A stretch of DNA of 64,000 bases from Occultella gossypii (GTDB taxonomy: Bacteria > Actinomycetota > Actinomycetes > Actinomycetales > Beutenbergiaceae): contig NZ_JAGSHT010000010.1 in the NCBI RefSeq assembly GCF_019947135.1, positions 456,473-520,472 of the forward strand. The letters are read 5' to 3'. Of the stretch, positions 33,698 to 42,423 are shown in pieces; the first letter of the stretch is position 1; each line of letters opens with the position of its first letter. Position numbers and translations under genes: made by a program. The notes beneath the pieces are model-generated. The model was given only the letters and a program-made list of their open reading frames with translations. It was not told the DNA's origin and did no database searches.

Positions 33698-34597
33698 TCA
33701 ACGCCTCCCGAGCACCACGGCGAGGAAGTCCTCGATCGCCGCCGGCGGGCGCCATCCTCGGCGCCAGATCGCGTGCAGGGTCCGGGTCAGGTCCACGCCC
33801 GTCACCGGGACCGAGACGAGGCGCCCGTCCCGCAGCTCCGCGGCCACGGCGAGCTCGCTGATCACCGCGGGGTAGGCACCTGAGGCGACCACAACCTTGA
33901 CGGCGGCGTTGGAGTCGAGCTCGACGCCGGGTTCGAGTTCGCGACCGAGGGCCCAGCCGAGAGCGTCCCTGGTGCCGGACCCCGCCTCGCGCGAGGCCAG
34001 GCGCAGCTCGGCCAGTTCCTCGGCGCCCACCGGCCGGCGCCGCCGCGTCAGCGGGTGGCCGGGTGCGACCACCAGCAGGAGCCGGTCGGCACCGACCCGG
34101 CGCCGAACCAGGTCGGTCGGCACCGTCGGACCCTCCACGAATCCGAGGTCGATCTCCCTCCCTCGGAGCGCGGCGATCACGTCGCGGGAGTTCGCGACCC
34201 GCAGGCGCACCCGCGCCTCGGGGTCCAGCGCCCGGAACCGCGCCAGCCAGATCGGCACCAGGTACTCGGCGACGGTCTGGCTGGCCGCGATCGCCACGTC
34301 ACCCTCGCTCTCGGCGGCCAGTGCCCGGGCCCCGGTGACGAGCACACCCGCGGCCTCGACGACGGCGCGGGCCCAGCCCGTCACCATCCGCCCATGCTCG
34401 GTGAGTTCGGCACCGCGGCTGCGCCGGTCCAGGAGCTCCAGGCCGAGGCGGCGCTCGAGCTGCTTGATCCGGTTGCTGGCCGAGGGCTGCGAGATCTGCT
34501 CGACGCGGGCCGCGGCGGAGATGCTGCCGTGGTCGGCGACCAGCACCAGCAGCCGCAGTGCGTCGAGGCTGAGGTCAGTAGGCACCGTGGTGGGCAT
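33698..34597 (-). CDS. LysR-family transcriptional regulator
   Basis: A 299-residue LysR regulator. The HTH (residues about 8-65) reads LSLDALRLLVLVADHGSISAAARVEQISQPSASNRIKQLERRLGLELLDRR, and a periplasmic-binding-like effector domain follows (TVAEYLVPIWLARFRALDPEARVRLR). ATG 34597 has GGGAGGAGG just upstream, which decides it against the ATG further upstream (34624). It is divergent from the YeiH-type gene, as in the well-known YeiE/YeiH pairing, and a LysR-type T-N11-A box lies between them. The effector is unknown. Confidence 0.9.
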   Translation of the reverse strand: MPTTVPTDLSLDALRLLVLVADHGSISAAARVEQISQPSASNRIKQLERRLGLELLDRRSRGAELTEHGRMVTGWARAVVEAAGVLVTGARALAAESEGDVAIAASQTVAEYLVPIWLARFRALDPEARVRLRVANSRDVIAALRGREIDLGFVEGPTVPTDLVRRRVGADRLLLVVAPGHPLTRRRRPVGAEELAELRLASREAGSGTRDALGWALGRELEPGVELDSNAAVKVVVASGAYPAVISELAVAAELRDGRLVSVPVTGVDLTRTLHAIWRRGWRPPAAIEDFLAVVLGRR

Positions 34598-34620
34598 GGC
34601 CCTCCTCCCTGTCGTCTTGT

Positions 34621-34639
34621 CCATAGCCTATGCCTATGG
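34621..34639. promoter_or_regulatory. LysR binding box CCATAG-N7-CTATGG
   Basis: Perfect 6-bp arms (34621-34626 and 34634-34639) containing the classic ATAG-N7-CTAT / T-N11-A pattern of LysR sites, in the gap between the divergent LysR and YeiH genes. Confidence 0.65.
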
Positions 34640-34694
34640 ATATCTCGTGAACTGGTAGGTACCGCTCGGTCGCCGGTGGCGTCACGCTGGATCT

Positions 34695-35756
34695 GTGCTC
34701 CGCTCCCCCACGCCGACGGCGCAATCCGTTCGTTGGCACCGCTCCCGCCTCCCTGGGCTACTTCTCGCTGCCTTGATCGCCGTTGTGGCGACCGCCGTCG
34801 GGCAGGTGGTGCCGCTGGTCGGCGGTCCGGTGTTCGCGGTGCTGGTGGGCGCGCTGGTGGGCGTGTGCGCGCCGAAGGTCGCCCACCACCCAGCGATCGG
34901 GCCCGGGCTGACCACGGCGAGCCGCCTGTTGTTGCAGTGTGCGGTGGTGCTGCTCGGCGCGCAGCTCTCGATCCGGCAAGTTGTGGAGGTGGGCGCGAGC
35001 GGCCTGCCGGTGATGATCGGCACGCTCGTCGCCGCACTCGCCGGTGCCGCACTCCTCGGCCGGGCGCTGCGTGTGGACTCGGACCTGCGCACCCTGATCG
35101 GCGTCGGCACCGCGATCTGCGGCGCGTCGGCGATCGCCGCCGTCACCCCGGTGCTGCGGCCGACGGGGACGAAGGTGACCTACGCGCTGTCCACGGTGTT
35201 CGTGTTCAACATCGCAGCCGTGCTCGCCCTCCCGCCGCTCGGCCACCTTCTCGGGATGAGCCCGGAGGGCTTCGGGCTGCTCGCCGGGACCGCCGTGAAT
35301 GACATGTCCTCGGTGGTGGCCGCCGCGACCAGCTTCGGAGACGGGGCCGCGGACACGGCGGTGGTGGTCAAGCTGACCCGGACGCTTGCGATCATCCCGA
35401 TCGTCGCCATCCTGGCGGCGCTGGTCAGCCGGCGCGACCGGCTCGCAGCGGATCCCGCCGAGCCAGGTGCAGCCACATCGCCCCGGTTGTGGCGCCTGGT
35501 GCCGTGGTTCCTGGTCGGCTTCCTCGCGGTGGCCGGAGGGAACGGGCTCGGCCTCATTCCTGCTGCCGCCCAGCCGACGATCGCGTCCGTCGCGGCCTTC
35601 CTGATCACCATGGCGCTAGCCGCGATAGGCCTGGGTACCGACCTGCCCGCGCTGCGCCGAGCGGGTGCTACCCCCCTGCTCCTCGGCGGCCTGCTGTGGC
35701 TGATCGTGATGGGCACGAGCCTCGGGTTGCAGGGACTGCTCGGCACGCTGGTCTGA
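34695..35756 (+). CDS. YeiH-family putative sulfate exporter
   Basis: A 353-residue membrane protein of the YeiH/Cons_hypoth698 family, with about ten predicted spans in the usual arrangement: GGPVFAVLVGALVG, LLQCAVVLLGAQLS, GTAICGASAIAAVTPV, then AGTAVNDMSSVVAAATSFG in the centre. The family is annotated as sulfate/sulfonate exporters, mostly from gene context. GTG 34695 is the likely start, six bases after a CACGCT box. Regulated probably by the divergent LysR protein. Confidence 0.88.
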   Translation: MLRSPTPTAQSVRWHRSRLPGLLLAALIAVVATAVGQVVPLVGGPVFAVLVGALVGVCAPKVAHHPAIGPGLTTASRLLLQCAVVLLGAQLSIRQVVEVGASGLPVMIGTLVAALAGAALLGRALRVDSDLRTLIGVGTAICGASAIAAVTPVLRPTGTKVTYALSTVFVFNIAAVLALPPLGHLLGMSPEGFGLLAGTAVNDMSSVVAAATSFGDGAADTAVVVKLTRTLAIIPIVAILAALVSRRDRLAADPAEPGAATSPRLWRLVPWFLVGFLAVAGGNGLGLIPAAAQPTIASVAAFLITMALAAIGLGTDLPALRRAGATPLLLGGLLWLIVMGTSLGLQGLLGTLV

Positions 35757-35825
35757 TCGGGATCGACTTGGAATCGGACCGCGAACGGCCCCCGAAGAAA
35801 CAGCCCCACCTCCATACTTGAGCAA

Positions 35826-37109
35826 GTGAGGAGTCTACGAGTGGTTCTGGCCGGCGCTGCGATCGGCAATGGCAACCGGGGGGTCGAGGCGCTCGGTCGG
35901 TCAGTTGCCGATGCCGTCCAGCGGGAGTCACCGGGGAGTCGACTCACGATCCTCGACGATGGTTGGGGGCGTCGCGCGGAATCGAGCGGCCGGTACCCCG
36001 ACGCGGACGTCGAGTACCTCGGCGTGCGGCTCTCCCGACGGTGGCACCGGCCCGAGAGCTGGGCGCAGATCCGCCTCGCGCAGCGGTTCGCCCCCCAGCT
36101 GAACCCGGCTGCACGTCGGTTCACGGACGCGGACGCGATCCTGGACATCTCCGCCGGTGATAGCTTCACCGACCTCTACGGGCCGACCCGGCTCGCTTCG
36201 GTCTCTGAACCGAAGGAGGCAGCCCTCCGGGCCGGTCGGCCTTTGATCCTGCTGCCGCAGACGTACGGCCCGTTCACGACCCAGGAGGGACGCCGGAAGG
36301 CCGAGCGCCTGGTGCGGGCCTCGGCCATCGCCTACGCGCGCGACGAGTGGAGTCATACCCAGTTGCTCGAACTGGCCGGTCCCGACGCCGACACGTCGCG
36401 GTTGCGCCGCGGCGTCGATGTGGCGTTCGCGCTCGAGCCACGCGAACCCGACAGTGAGGCCGTCCGGTCCCTCGCCGCCCTCGAAGGTGAGGTCCTCGCC
36501 GGCGTGAACGTGAGCGGACTCCTGCGCGACCGATCGGGCCACGAACGCTTCGGCCTCGCGGGTGACTACATCGAGACGATGACGAGCCTGGTGCGGCAGC
36601 TGATCAAGGATGGCGCGCACGTGGTGTTCGTGCCGCACGTGCACCTGCCCGGCGGTGCGGGCGAGAGCGACGTGGCGGGCATCGAGGCCGTGCGGGCCGG
36701 CCTCGACGAGGCCGAGGTTGCGCGCACCAGCACCGTCCCGGCAACCCTCGACGCAGCCGAGCTGAAGTGGTGCATCTCCCGGATGGACTGGTTCGTCGGG
36801 AGCCGGATGCACTCCACGATCGGTTCTCTCTCGACCGGTACCCCGACCTTCGGTTACGCATACAGCGACAAGACCCAGGGCGTCTTCGACAGTTGCGGCA
36901 TGGGCTCACAGGTCGCCGATGCGCGTCGCGTTGCGGGAGATAAGGCCGTCGCCGCGATGGCGGACTCCTTCACCTCACGTTCCCGGCTCCGCGACGAACT
37001 CGCCCGGACCATGCCCCCGGTCGTCGATGAGTCGCAGCGACAGCTCCGGGACGTCCTGGCCGCCGTGGCCGGTTGGTCCAAGTCCGACGCCGTGAATGTG
37101 ATCGCGTGA
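35826..37109 (+). CDS. Polysaccharide pyruvyl transferase family protein
   Basis: A 427-residue enzyme of the PssK/CsaB family that adds a pyruvate ketal to a sugar of a surface polysaccharide, using phosphoenolpyruvate. The family landmarks are visible: an N-terminal GAAIGNGNRGVEALGRS, LLPQTYGPF, AYARDEWS, and the C-terminal SRMHSTIGSLSTGTPTFGYAYSDK in which the Arg-Met-His motif is characteristic. GTG 35826 is preceded by CATACT (35813-35818) with a seven-base gap, so it is probably leaderless. It is the first gene of a coupled set: its stop overlaps the GTG of the FrhB-like gene by four bases. Confidence 0.9.
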   Translation: MRSLRVVLAGAAIGNGNRGVEALGRSVADAVQRESPGSRLTILDDGWGRRAESSGRYPDADVEYLGVRLSRRWHRPESWAQIRLAQRFAPQLNPAARRFTDADAILDISAGDSFTDLYGPTRLASVSEPKEAALRAGRPLILLPQTYGPFTTQEGRRKAERLVRASAIAYARDEWSHTQLLELAGPDADTSRLRRGVDVAFALEPREPDSEAVRSLAALEGEVLAGVNVSGLLRDRSGHERFGLAGDYIETMTSLVRQLIKDGAHVVFVPHVHLPGGAGESDVAGIEAVRAGLDEAEVARTSTVPATLDAAELKWCISRMDWFVGSRMHSTIGSLSTGTPTFGYAYSDKTQGVFDSCGMGSQVADARRVAGDKAVAAMADSFTSRSRLRDELARTMPPVVDESQRQLRDVLAAVAGWSKSDAVNVIA

Positions 37110-38341
37110 ACGCCCGCCTCGACAGCATCGATGCCGTGGTCGACGCACACCTGTGCACGGGCTGCGGAGTGTGCGCCTACCTGCGCCCGGACGCCCTGCG
37201 GATGGCTGACGTCGACGGCGTCGGTATCCGCCCCCTGCCCATTGTCGGCATCACCTCCGGGGTAGCCGGAGACGCACTCGCTGCCTGCCCGGGCCGCGCG
37301 CTACAGCACGACGAGGCAACCCTCAAGGACGCGCCGTTCGGTGGCGAGTGGGGGCCGATCCTCGACCTCTACGAATGCTGGGCCACGGACCCGGACGTCC
37401 GGCACCGAGGCTCGTCAGGTGGGGTCGTCAGCGCCCTGGCAGCGCATGCGGTGACCTCTGGGGCCGCCGTCGGAGCCCTGCAGGTGCAGGCACGCGCGGA
37501 CGCGCCGATCCTCAACGAGACCCGGCTGAACCGCAGCTACGCGGACATCGTCTCGGCTGCGGGGTCCCGGTACTCGCCGGCCGACCCGTGCGAGCGCCTC
37601 GACCTGGTCGAGTCCGCCGAGGGACCGAGTGTCGTGGTCGGGAAGCCGTGCGATATCGCCGCGACTCGCGCAGCCGCGGATCGTCGCCCGGAACTGGCCG
37701 AGAAGGTCGGCCTGACGATCGGGATCTTCTGCGCCGGCACCCCCTCCACAGCCGGGACCGCGGACCTGGTCCGTGGTCTTGGTATCGATCCGGCGGACGT
37801 CGAACGCCTGGATTACCGAGGCGAAGGATGGCCGGGCGAGTTCCGGCTTCGGACCCGCTCCGGAGACACCCGGTCGCTCAGCTACGCAGAGTCTTGGGGC
37901 TCGCTGACGAAGCGGCGTCAGTGGCGCTGCATGATCTGTCCGGACCACACCGGTGAGTTCGCCGATCTGTCCGTCGGCGACCCCTGGTATCGCCGCACCG
38001 AGGGCCAGGACGGTCGTTCGCTCGTCGTTGTGCGCACCGAGCGCGGACGCGCGGCCCTGCTCCAAGCGCTCGCAGACGGAGCAATCGAGGGCGGCCCGCT
38101 CCCGCTCGACAAACTGCCCGCGTCACAGCCGAGCCTCGAGTCCACCAGGGGCGCGCTCTGGGGACGTCTGCTGACGCTACGACTCGCCCGAGTGGGTACG
38201 CCCACCTTTCGCGGGCTCCCTACCTTCCGGCTGTGGCTCAAACTCGGGATGAGCCAGAAGGTCTCGTCCTTCGCGGGGACCGTGCGGCGGATCAAGGTGC
38301 GGGGCCTGCGCCGACCCGAGTTCATCCGAGAGGAACGCTGA
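37106..38341 (+). CDS. FrhB-like coenzyme F420 hydrogenase/dehydrogenase beta-subunit
   Basis: A 411-residue protein of the FrhB family. It has an Fe-S ligand cluster CTGCGVC near residues 19-25, a DUF-like N-domain, GKPCDIAATRAAA, FCAGTP and a second Cys set WRCMICPDHTGEFADLSVGD. The family contains oxidoreductases using F420 or flavin; members inside polysaccharide clusters are thought to reduce or modify sugar or pyruvyl groups. GTG 37106 overlaps the pyruvyl transferase stop (GTGA), and the next gene starts two bases after its stop. The exact reaction is unknown. Confidence 0.85.
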   Translation: MNARLDSIDAVVDAHLCTGCGVCAYLRPDALRMADVDGVGIRPLPIVGITSGVAGDALAACPGRALQHDEATLKDAPFGGEWGPILDLYECWATDPDVRHRGSSGGVVSALAAHAVTSGAAVGALQVQARADAPILNETRLNRSYADIVSAAGSRYSPADPCERLDLVESAEGPSVVVGKPCDIAATRAAADRRPELAEKVGLTIGIFCAGTPSTAGTADLVRGLGIDPADVERLDYRGEGWPGEFRLRTRSGDTRSLSYAESWGSLTKRRQWRCMICPDHTGEFADLSVGDPWYRRTEGQDGRSLVVVRTERGRAALLQALADGAIEGGPLPLDKLPASQPSLESTRGALWGRLLTLRLARVGTPTFRGLPTFRLWLKLGMSQKVSSFAGTVRRIKVRGLRRPEFIREER

Positions 38342-38342
38342 C

Positions 38343-39188
38343 GTGTCACATCGGGCAGACATCCTGATGATCACCTACAAGAGTGCCGGGTACCTGCACC
38401 TGAGTCTGCCGAGGCTGCTCGAGACACTGGGTGAGCAGGACCGGGTCTGGCTCTGGCACAACGGAGACGACGAGGCAACGATCGAGGCCCTGCGACCGTT
38501 CACCACCGACCCGCGCGTGCACCGGTACCACCACAGCCGCGAGAACGTGAAGCTTCGCGAGCCCACCACGTGGCTGTGGCGCGAGTCGACGGCTCGGTTC
38601 GTCTCCAAGGTCGACGACGACTGTCGGGTGGCACCGGGGTGGCTCGACACCTTCGCCGACGCGCACGAGGCCAACCCGGAGTTCGGCGTCATCGGAAGCT
38701 GGCGCCATCCAGCCGAAGACTCCCGACCGGAGTTGGCGAAGAAGAAGATCCAGACCTTCAACGGCGGCCATCAGCTGATGCGCAACCTGTGGGTGCAGGG
38801 AAGTGGCTACCTGCTGTCCCGAGCGCTCACCGAACGGCACGGCTACTTGGGACCGGAGGAATCATTCACGGGCTACTGCATCCGGCTGGCTCGCGGTGGA
38901 GCCGTCAACGGGTTCTACTACCCGTTCGTCCCCGAGGACCACATGGATGACCCGCGGTCCGAGCACACGCTCATCCACACGGATGCCGACCTCCGTGAAC
39001 GGATGCCGTTGTCCGCACAGGCCAACGGGGTGCAGACCGTCGCCGACTGGACCGCGCAACTCGTTCAGAGCGCCGCCGTGCTGCAGAGCGCCTCGCTCGA
39101 CCCGCGGGCCTACAGCGGCTGGCGGAAGAAGTTGAAGTCGGCGCAGCGACGACTGAGAACGATGACGGGCAGGCCGGCTCAGTGGTGA
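38343..39188 (+). CDS. Glycosyltransferase family 2 protein
   Basis: A 281-residue GT-A fold glycosyltransferase. The nucleotide-sugar-binding region includes ITYKSAGYLHLSLPRLL at the N-terminus and the metal-binding VDDDCRVAPGW near 96-106 (DxD-like), with GYLLSRALTERHGYLGPEESFTGYC as the acceptor-side motif. There is no membrane span; it is a soluble enzyme that probably works on a lipid-linked sugar. It starts with GTG 38343, only one base after the FrhB stop, and its stop overlaps the next gene's start. The sugar added is not deducible. Confidence 0.85.
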   Translation: MSHRADILMITYKSAGYLHLSLPRLLETLGEQDRVWLWHNGDDEATIEALRPFTTDPRVHRYHHSRENVKLREPTTWLWRESTARFVSKVDDDCRVAPGWLDTFADAHEANPEFGVIGSWRHPAEDSRPELAKKKIQTFNGGHQLMRNLWVQGSGYLLSRALTERHGYLGPEESFTGYCIRLARGGAVNGFYYPFVPEDHMDDPRSEHTLIHTDADLRERMPLSAQANGVQTVADWTAQLVQSAAVLQSASLDPRAYSGWRKKLKSAQRRLRTMTGRPAQW

Positions 39189-40180
39189 CGCAGGTGCCGG
39201 TGCCCGCTCCTACATCGAACGAGGTCGGCACCGACAACGGTTCGGAGCCCCACGTTGTCGTGATCGCGGTGACGTACAACGCAGCCGACATCATCGAGGA
39301 GTTCCTGAGAGCACTCCCGGACGCGCTGCGCGGCATCGACTCCACGGCCGTCACCATCGTCGACAACGCGTCCAGTGACGGCACGGCGGACCTCGTCGAG
39401 ACGATCGCCCCGTGGGTCCGGCTGGTGCGGTCCAACGAGAACCTGGGGTACGCCGGAGGCATCAACCTCGGCTATGCGCGTGGGCTCGGCAAACGCGGCA
39501 CGTACATCCTCAATCCCGACGCGGTCCCGGCCGCGGACAGCGTCCGGGTCCTCCTCGACGTCGTCGAGAGCGACCCCATGGTCGGAGTCGCCGCCCCCAT
39601 GATTCAGAACGCCGAGGGCAGGCTCAAGTTCTCACTCCGTCGCGAGCCCACCCTGCTCCGTGCTGTGGGTGAGTCCGTGCTCGGTGGTCATCGAGCAGCC
39701 CGTTACGCACCGCTTGGCGACATGATCCGCGACCCTTCTGCCTACACCGAAGGGGCCACGGCCGACTGGGCCACCGGTGCGGCCATGTTCCTCCCACGGC
39801 GTGCGATCGACGCTGTCGGGCCATGGGACGAGCAGTTCTTCCTCTACTCCGAGGAGACTGACTACTCCCTCCGGATGCGGGACCTTGGATACCGGCTCTA
39901 CTTCACGCCACGAGCAACTGTCCGACACCCCGGCGGAGACATGAGCAGATCACCCTTCCTCTGGAGTCTTGTCGCCACGAGCCGGATGCGTCTGTACCGG
40001 AAGCGACATGATCCGATCCGATCGACGGCATACTGGATGGTTCAGGTCCTCAACGAAGGCGTCCGTGCCGCTCTGGGCAGACCCACGCATCGCGCCGCGT
40101 TCCGCGCGCTCCTGGGAATCGGCGGCGATCCGCGGGACCGCCGACACGAAGCAATCCTTCAGTCACCGACCGGCGTCTGA
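39182..40180 (+). CDS. Rhamnosyltransferase-like GT2 glycosyltransferase
   Basis: A 332-residue GT2 enzyme with the pattern of bacterial rhamnosyltransferases (WbbL/RfbF-like): AVTYNAADIIEEF, VDNASSDGTADLV, NENLGYAGGINLG, ILNPDA as the DxD-equivalent metal site, DWATGAAMFLPRRAI and DEQFFLYSEETDYSLRM. GTG 39182 overlaps the previous gene by seven bases, so translation is coupled. Acceptor and sugar are inferred only; rhamnose is a family suggestion. After it, the cluster continues on the other strand. Confidence 0.87.
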   Translation: MVTQVPVPAPTSNEVGTDNGSEPHVVVIAVTYNAADIIEEFLRALPDALRGIDSTAVTIVDNASSDGTADLVETIAPWVRLVRSNENLGYAGGINLGYARGLGKRGTYILNPDAVPAADSVRVLLDVVESDPMVGVAAPMIQNAEGRLKFSLRREPTLLRAVGESVLGGHRAARYAPLGDMIRDPSAYTEGATADWATGAAMFLPRRAIDAVGPWDEQFFLYSEETDYSLRMRDLGYRLYFTPRATVRHPGGDMSRSPFLWSLVATSRMRLYRKRHDPIRSTAYWMVQVLNEGVRAALGRPTHRAAFRALLGIGGDPRDRRHEAILQSPTGV

Positions 40181-40554
40181 GGAGTGCCCACCACTCGAAC
40201 GCTGGTCGTCGTGACTACCCGTTTGGAGACGATCTGATCCGAGGGGGAGCCACGAAGACGAGGAGTGCGGCTGCAGCCGTGGCAGCGATGCTCATGGGAT
40301 CGCTGGCCAGGTGCTCCGACTCATCGAGCGAATGAGCCTGGGCGCGGGTCTCCGCCACGTTCGAGGTCTCCTAGGTGGACCCGCCCGGGCTCTGGATCTG
40401 GCACAGCAGCCGCAGTATCTGGGCTGAGACCGACCACGCGGAGATCGATACTCCGATCGCCGAGGAACCGCCTGCCGGGAAGCCCCCACAGGGAGAGCAT
40501 CAGCGACGCCTCCTCATTGGTAGACGTCATCGACGCCGAAACCGCCGTGAACCG
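40181..40554. other. Gene-poor gap with a lipoprotein remnant
   Basis: 374 bases without an intact gene between the convergent GT2 and asparagine-synthase genes. A decayed lipoprotein start (listed separately) is the only coding-like trace I trust; no clear terminator hairpin was seen. Confidence 0.4.
40252..40335 (+). pseudogene. Remnant of a lipoprotein gene (start codon ACG)
   Basis: From ACG 40252 the frame reads KTRSAAAAVAAMLMGSLARCSDSSSE then TGA at 40333. This is a complete lipoprotein signal peptide: basic n-region, Ala-rich core and a lipobox ending in Cys (SLARC). A GAGGGGGAG site lies about six bases upstream of the ACG, exactly where ATG should stand. So a lipoprotein gene appears to have lost its start codon and its body. 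Where the rest went is not seen. Confidence 0.5.
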
Positions 40555-42423
40555 CTACGTCAGCGCGGCGGCGCGGTTCTCGTAGTCCACGGACCACGCA
40601 TGTGCCGTCGCGATCTTGGCGAGAGTTAGCGCCCCCACATTGGGACGCCCGCTCCGAACGCTTAGGACCGCTGATTCCAGAGCAGGTGCCGAGAAGATCG
40701 GGTTCGCTACGGCTCCCTCGACCAATTCCAGAAGTCGTTCGGAGTACGACGGACGCGTACGCAGCCAGAGGTCCGCCGGAAATACCGTACGCCGTGCCTC
40801 TACGCTACGCGCGGGGCCATCGACAGGCGTGTGGTCGCTGAGCCAGTCCGCGCCGACCTGCTCCACACGCCTGAGCGCCCGCCGAGCTCCGGAGATGGGG
40901 TGCGATCGAGTCAGCTCAGCCAATTGACGGAGATAGGACGTGTCTCCGGACCAGTAGACATGGTCAAGTCCGTTCGGCGAGTTGCCGTCGTCGCTCCGGG
41001 GGATCCCGGCCGCCTTCCGGAACAGCTCCCGATGCGCGCGCAGGTACAAGTTCCCATTGCGGCGTTGGTCCGTTGTCAATCGAGCGGCAAATGTCAGGAA
41101 GCGAGCATCGAGGAACGGGGCCTCGGTGCGGATCCCGATTCGCCTGAGGGCGTTGATCAGCATGCCGCCCCATCTGGTTTGCCGGTTCGCGAACTTCCAG
41201 AAAATCACCATGTCGCCACGTGCGTCCATATCCCAGTCCGACATCGAGTCGTTCAGACCGGACCTCACCAGCCCCGACAGGTCCCTGCCAAGGCTCGGTT
41301 CCACGAACCGGCCAATGGTGTTCGCCTCACCGGCGTACCGATGCCACTGACGCTCGAGAGCCTCGCCCGCACCACGCACACCCAAGCCCTTGTCGTCGCC
41401 CCACAAAGGACCACCGGCGAGGCCGTTGATGATCGAGCCGGTCATGCTTGCCAGTCTGTCCCGGAACCAGAGCTCGTACATCTCACCAGGGCTGTGGGCA
41501 CCGTCGAGAAGAGAGAACGCTTCAGGGGCACCACGGAGCACGTCACGGTCGGTAACAGGGATCACGACGTGTGGTAGCTCCAAGTCACCGGCCAGCCGAG
41601 CTGCGATTCGACCCTCGTACGTGCCGCTTGAGCCGTACGTGTAGGACATCGGTCGGAATCCCATTTCGACGGCCTGCACTGCGATCGCGCGGCTGTCCAG
41701 ACCTCCACTGAGGCCGAGCAAAGGCCGTTCGTCCACAGTTCGCGTCGCGATGTCCCCGATGATCGCTCGCCAGACGCGCCCGAACTCCTCGATTGCCTCG
41801 GAGTCACTGAGTCTGTCGTCCGTCGGGGTGAAGAGTGGATCGGTCGTGACTCGAGTCTCGGACCCAAGCTGCCATCGAACGATCGCGCCAGCACCGAGGA
41901 TCCTTGCGTTCCTGAGGACTGTGCGATCACCGAGTGGATGGAGCGTCACCAAGTACTCAGACAAACCCTGCTCATCGATGTCCGCGGGAAGTCCAAGGCT
42001 GACGAGCGACGCGAGGTGGGTGGAGAATACGAAACTCTGGTCGACCTCTGCCCAATATCCCGGCAGGAACGCTGCACCATCCGCCCGGACCGTGGCGACT
42101 CCGCCCGGTTCCAGCTCGATCGCGATGTGCCCCGCCTCCGAGCCCGCGCTGGAGGAATCCGCACCAATCCCAGCGTGATCGATGCCGACCCGAGTAGTCG
42201 CGACAACCAGGGTGGCGCCCCCACCGGGTCGCTCCTCAAAGCTAGCGAAGGTACCCCCGGCCGGATGTGTGTCCGCAAGTGCGATGCAGTAGGTGTCGCC
42301 CTCCAAGATTCGCACCGAACTGGGTCGAGGCAGGCGGCGCGCAGCCTCGGCCACCAGAGCACGCCGACGGGGCGCCGCATCCTGGCCGGGTGGGCCAGTG
42401 ACGAGCAGCGCTTCATGCGACAT
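40555..42423 (-). CDS. Asparagine synthase-related protein
   Basis: A 622-residue protein of the asparagine-synthetase-like family. The C-terminal half has the ATP-pyrophosphatase P-loop LSGGLDSRA at 238-246 and DMDARGDM/RTEAPFLDARF motifs. The N-terminal glutaminase-like part lacks Cys2, so it probably cannot use glutamine and may use ammonia or a different amine. Such proteins occur in polysaccharide and natural-product clusters. It overlaps the racemase gene by 11 bases (42413-42423), so the two are coupled. The product is therefore more likely a decoration than free asparagine. Confidence 0.82.
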   Translation of the reverse strand: MSHEALLVTGPPGQDAAPRRRALVAEAARRLPRPSSVRILEGDTYCIALADTHPAGGTFASFEERPGGGATLVVATTRVGIDHAGIGADSSSAGSEAGHIAIELEPGGVATVRADGAAFLPGYWAEVDQSFVFSTHLASLVSLGLPADIDEQGLSEYLVTLHPLGDRTVLRNARILGAGAIVRWQLGSETRVTTDPLFTPTDDRLSDSEAIEEFGRVWRAIIGDIATRTVDERPLLGLSGGLDSRAIAVQAVEMGFRPMSYTYGSSGTYEGRIAARLAGDLELPHVVIPVTDRDVLRGAPEAFSLLDGAHSPGEMYELWFRDRLASMTGSIINGLAGGPLWGDDKGLGVRGAGEALERQWHRYAGEANTIGRFVEPSLGRDLSGLVRSGLNDSMSDWDMDARGDMVIFWKFANRQTRWGGMLINALRRIGIRTEAPFLDARFLTFAARLTTDQRRNGNLYLRAHRELFRKAAGIPRSDDGNSPNGLDHVYWSGDTSYLRQLAELTRSHPISGARRALRRVEQVGADWLSDHTPVDGPARSVEARRTVFPADLWLRTRPSYSERLLELVEGAVANPIFSAPALESAVLSVRSGRPNVGALTLAKIATAHAWSVDYENRAAALT

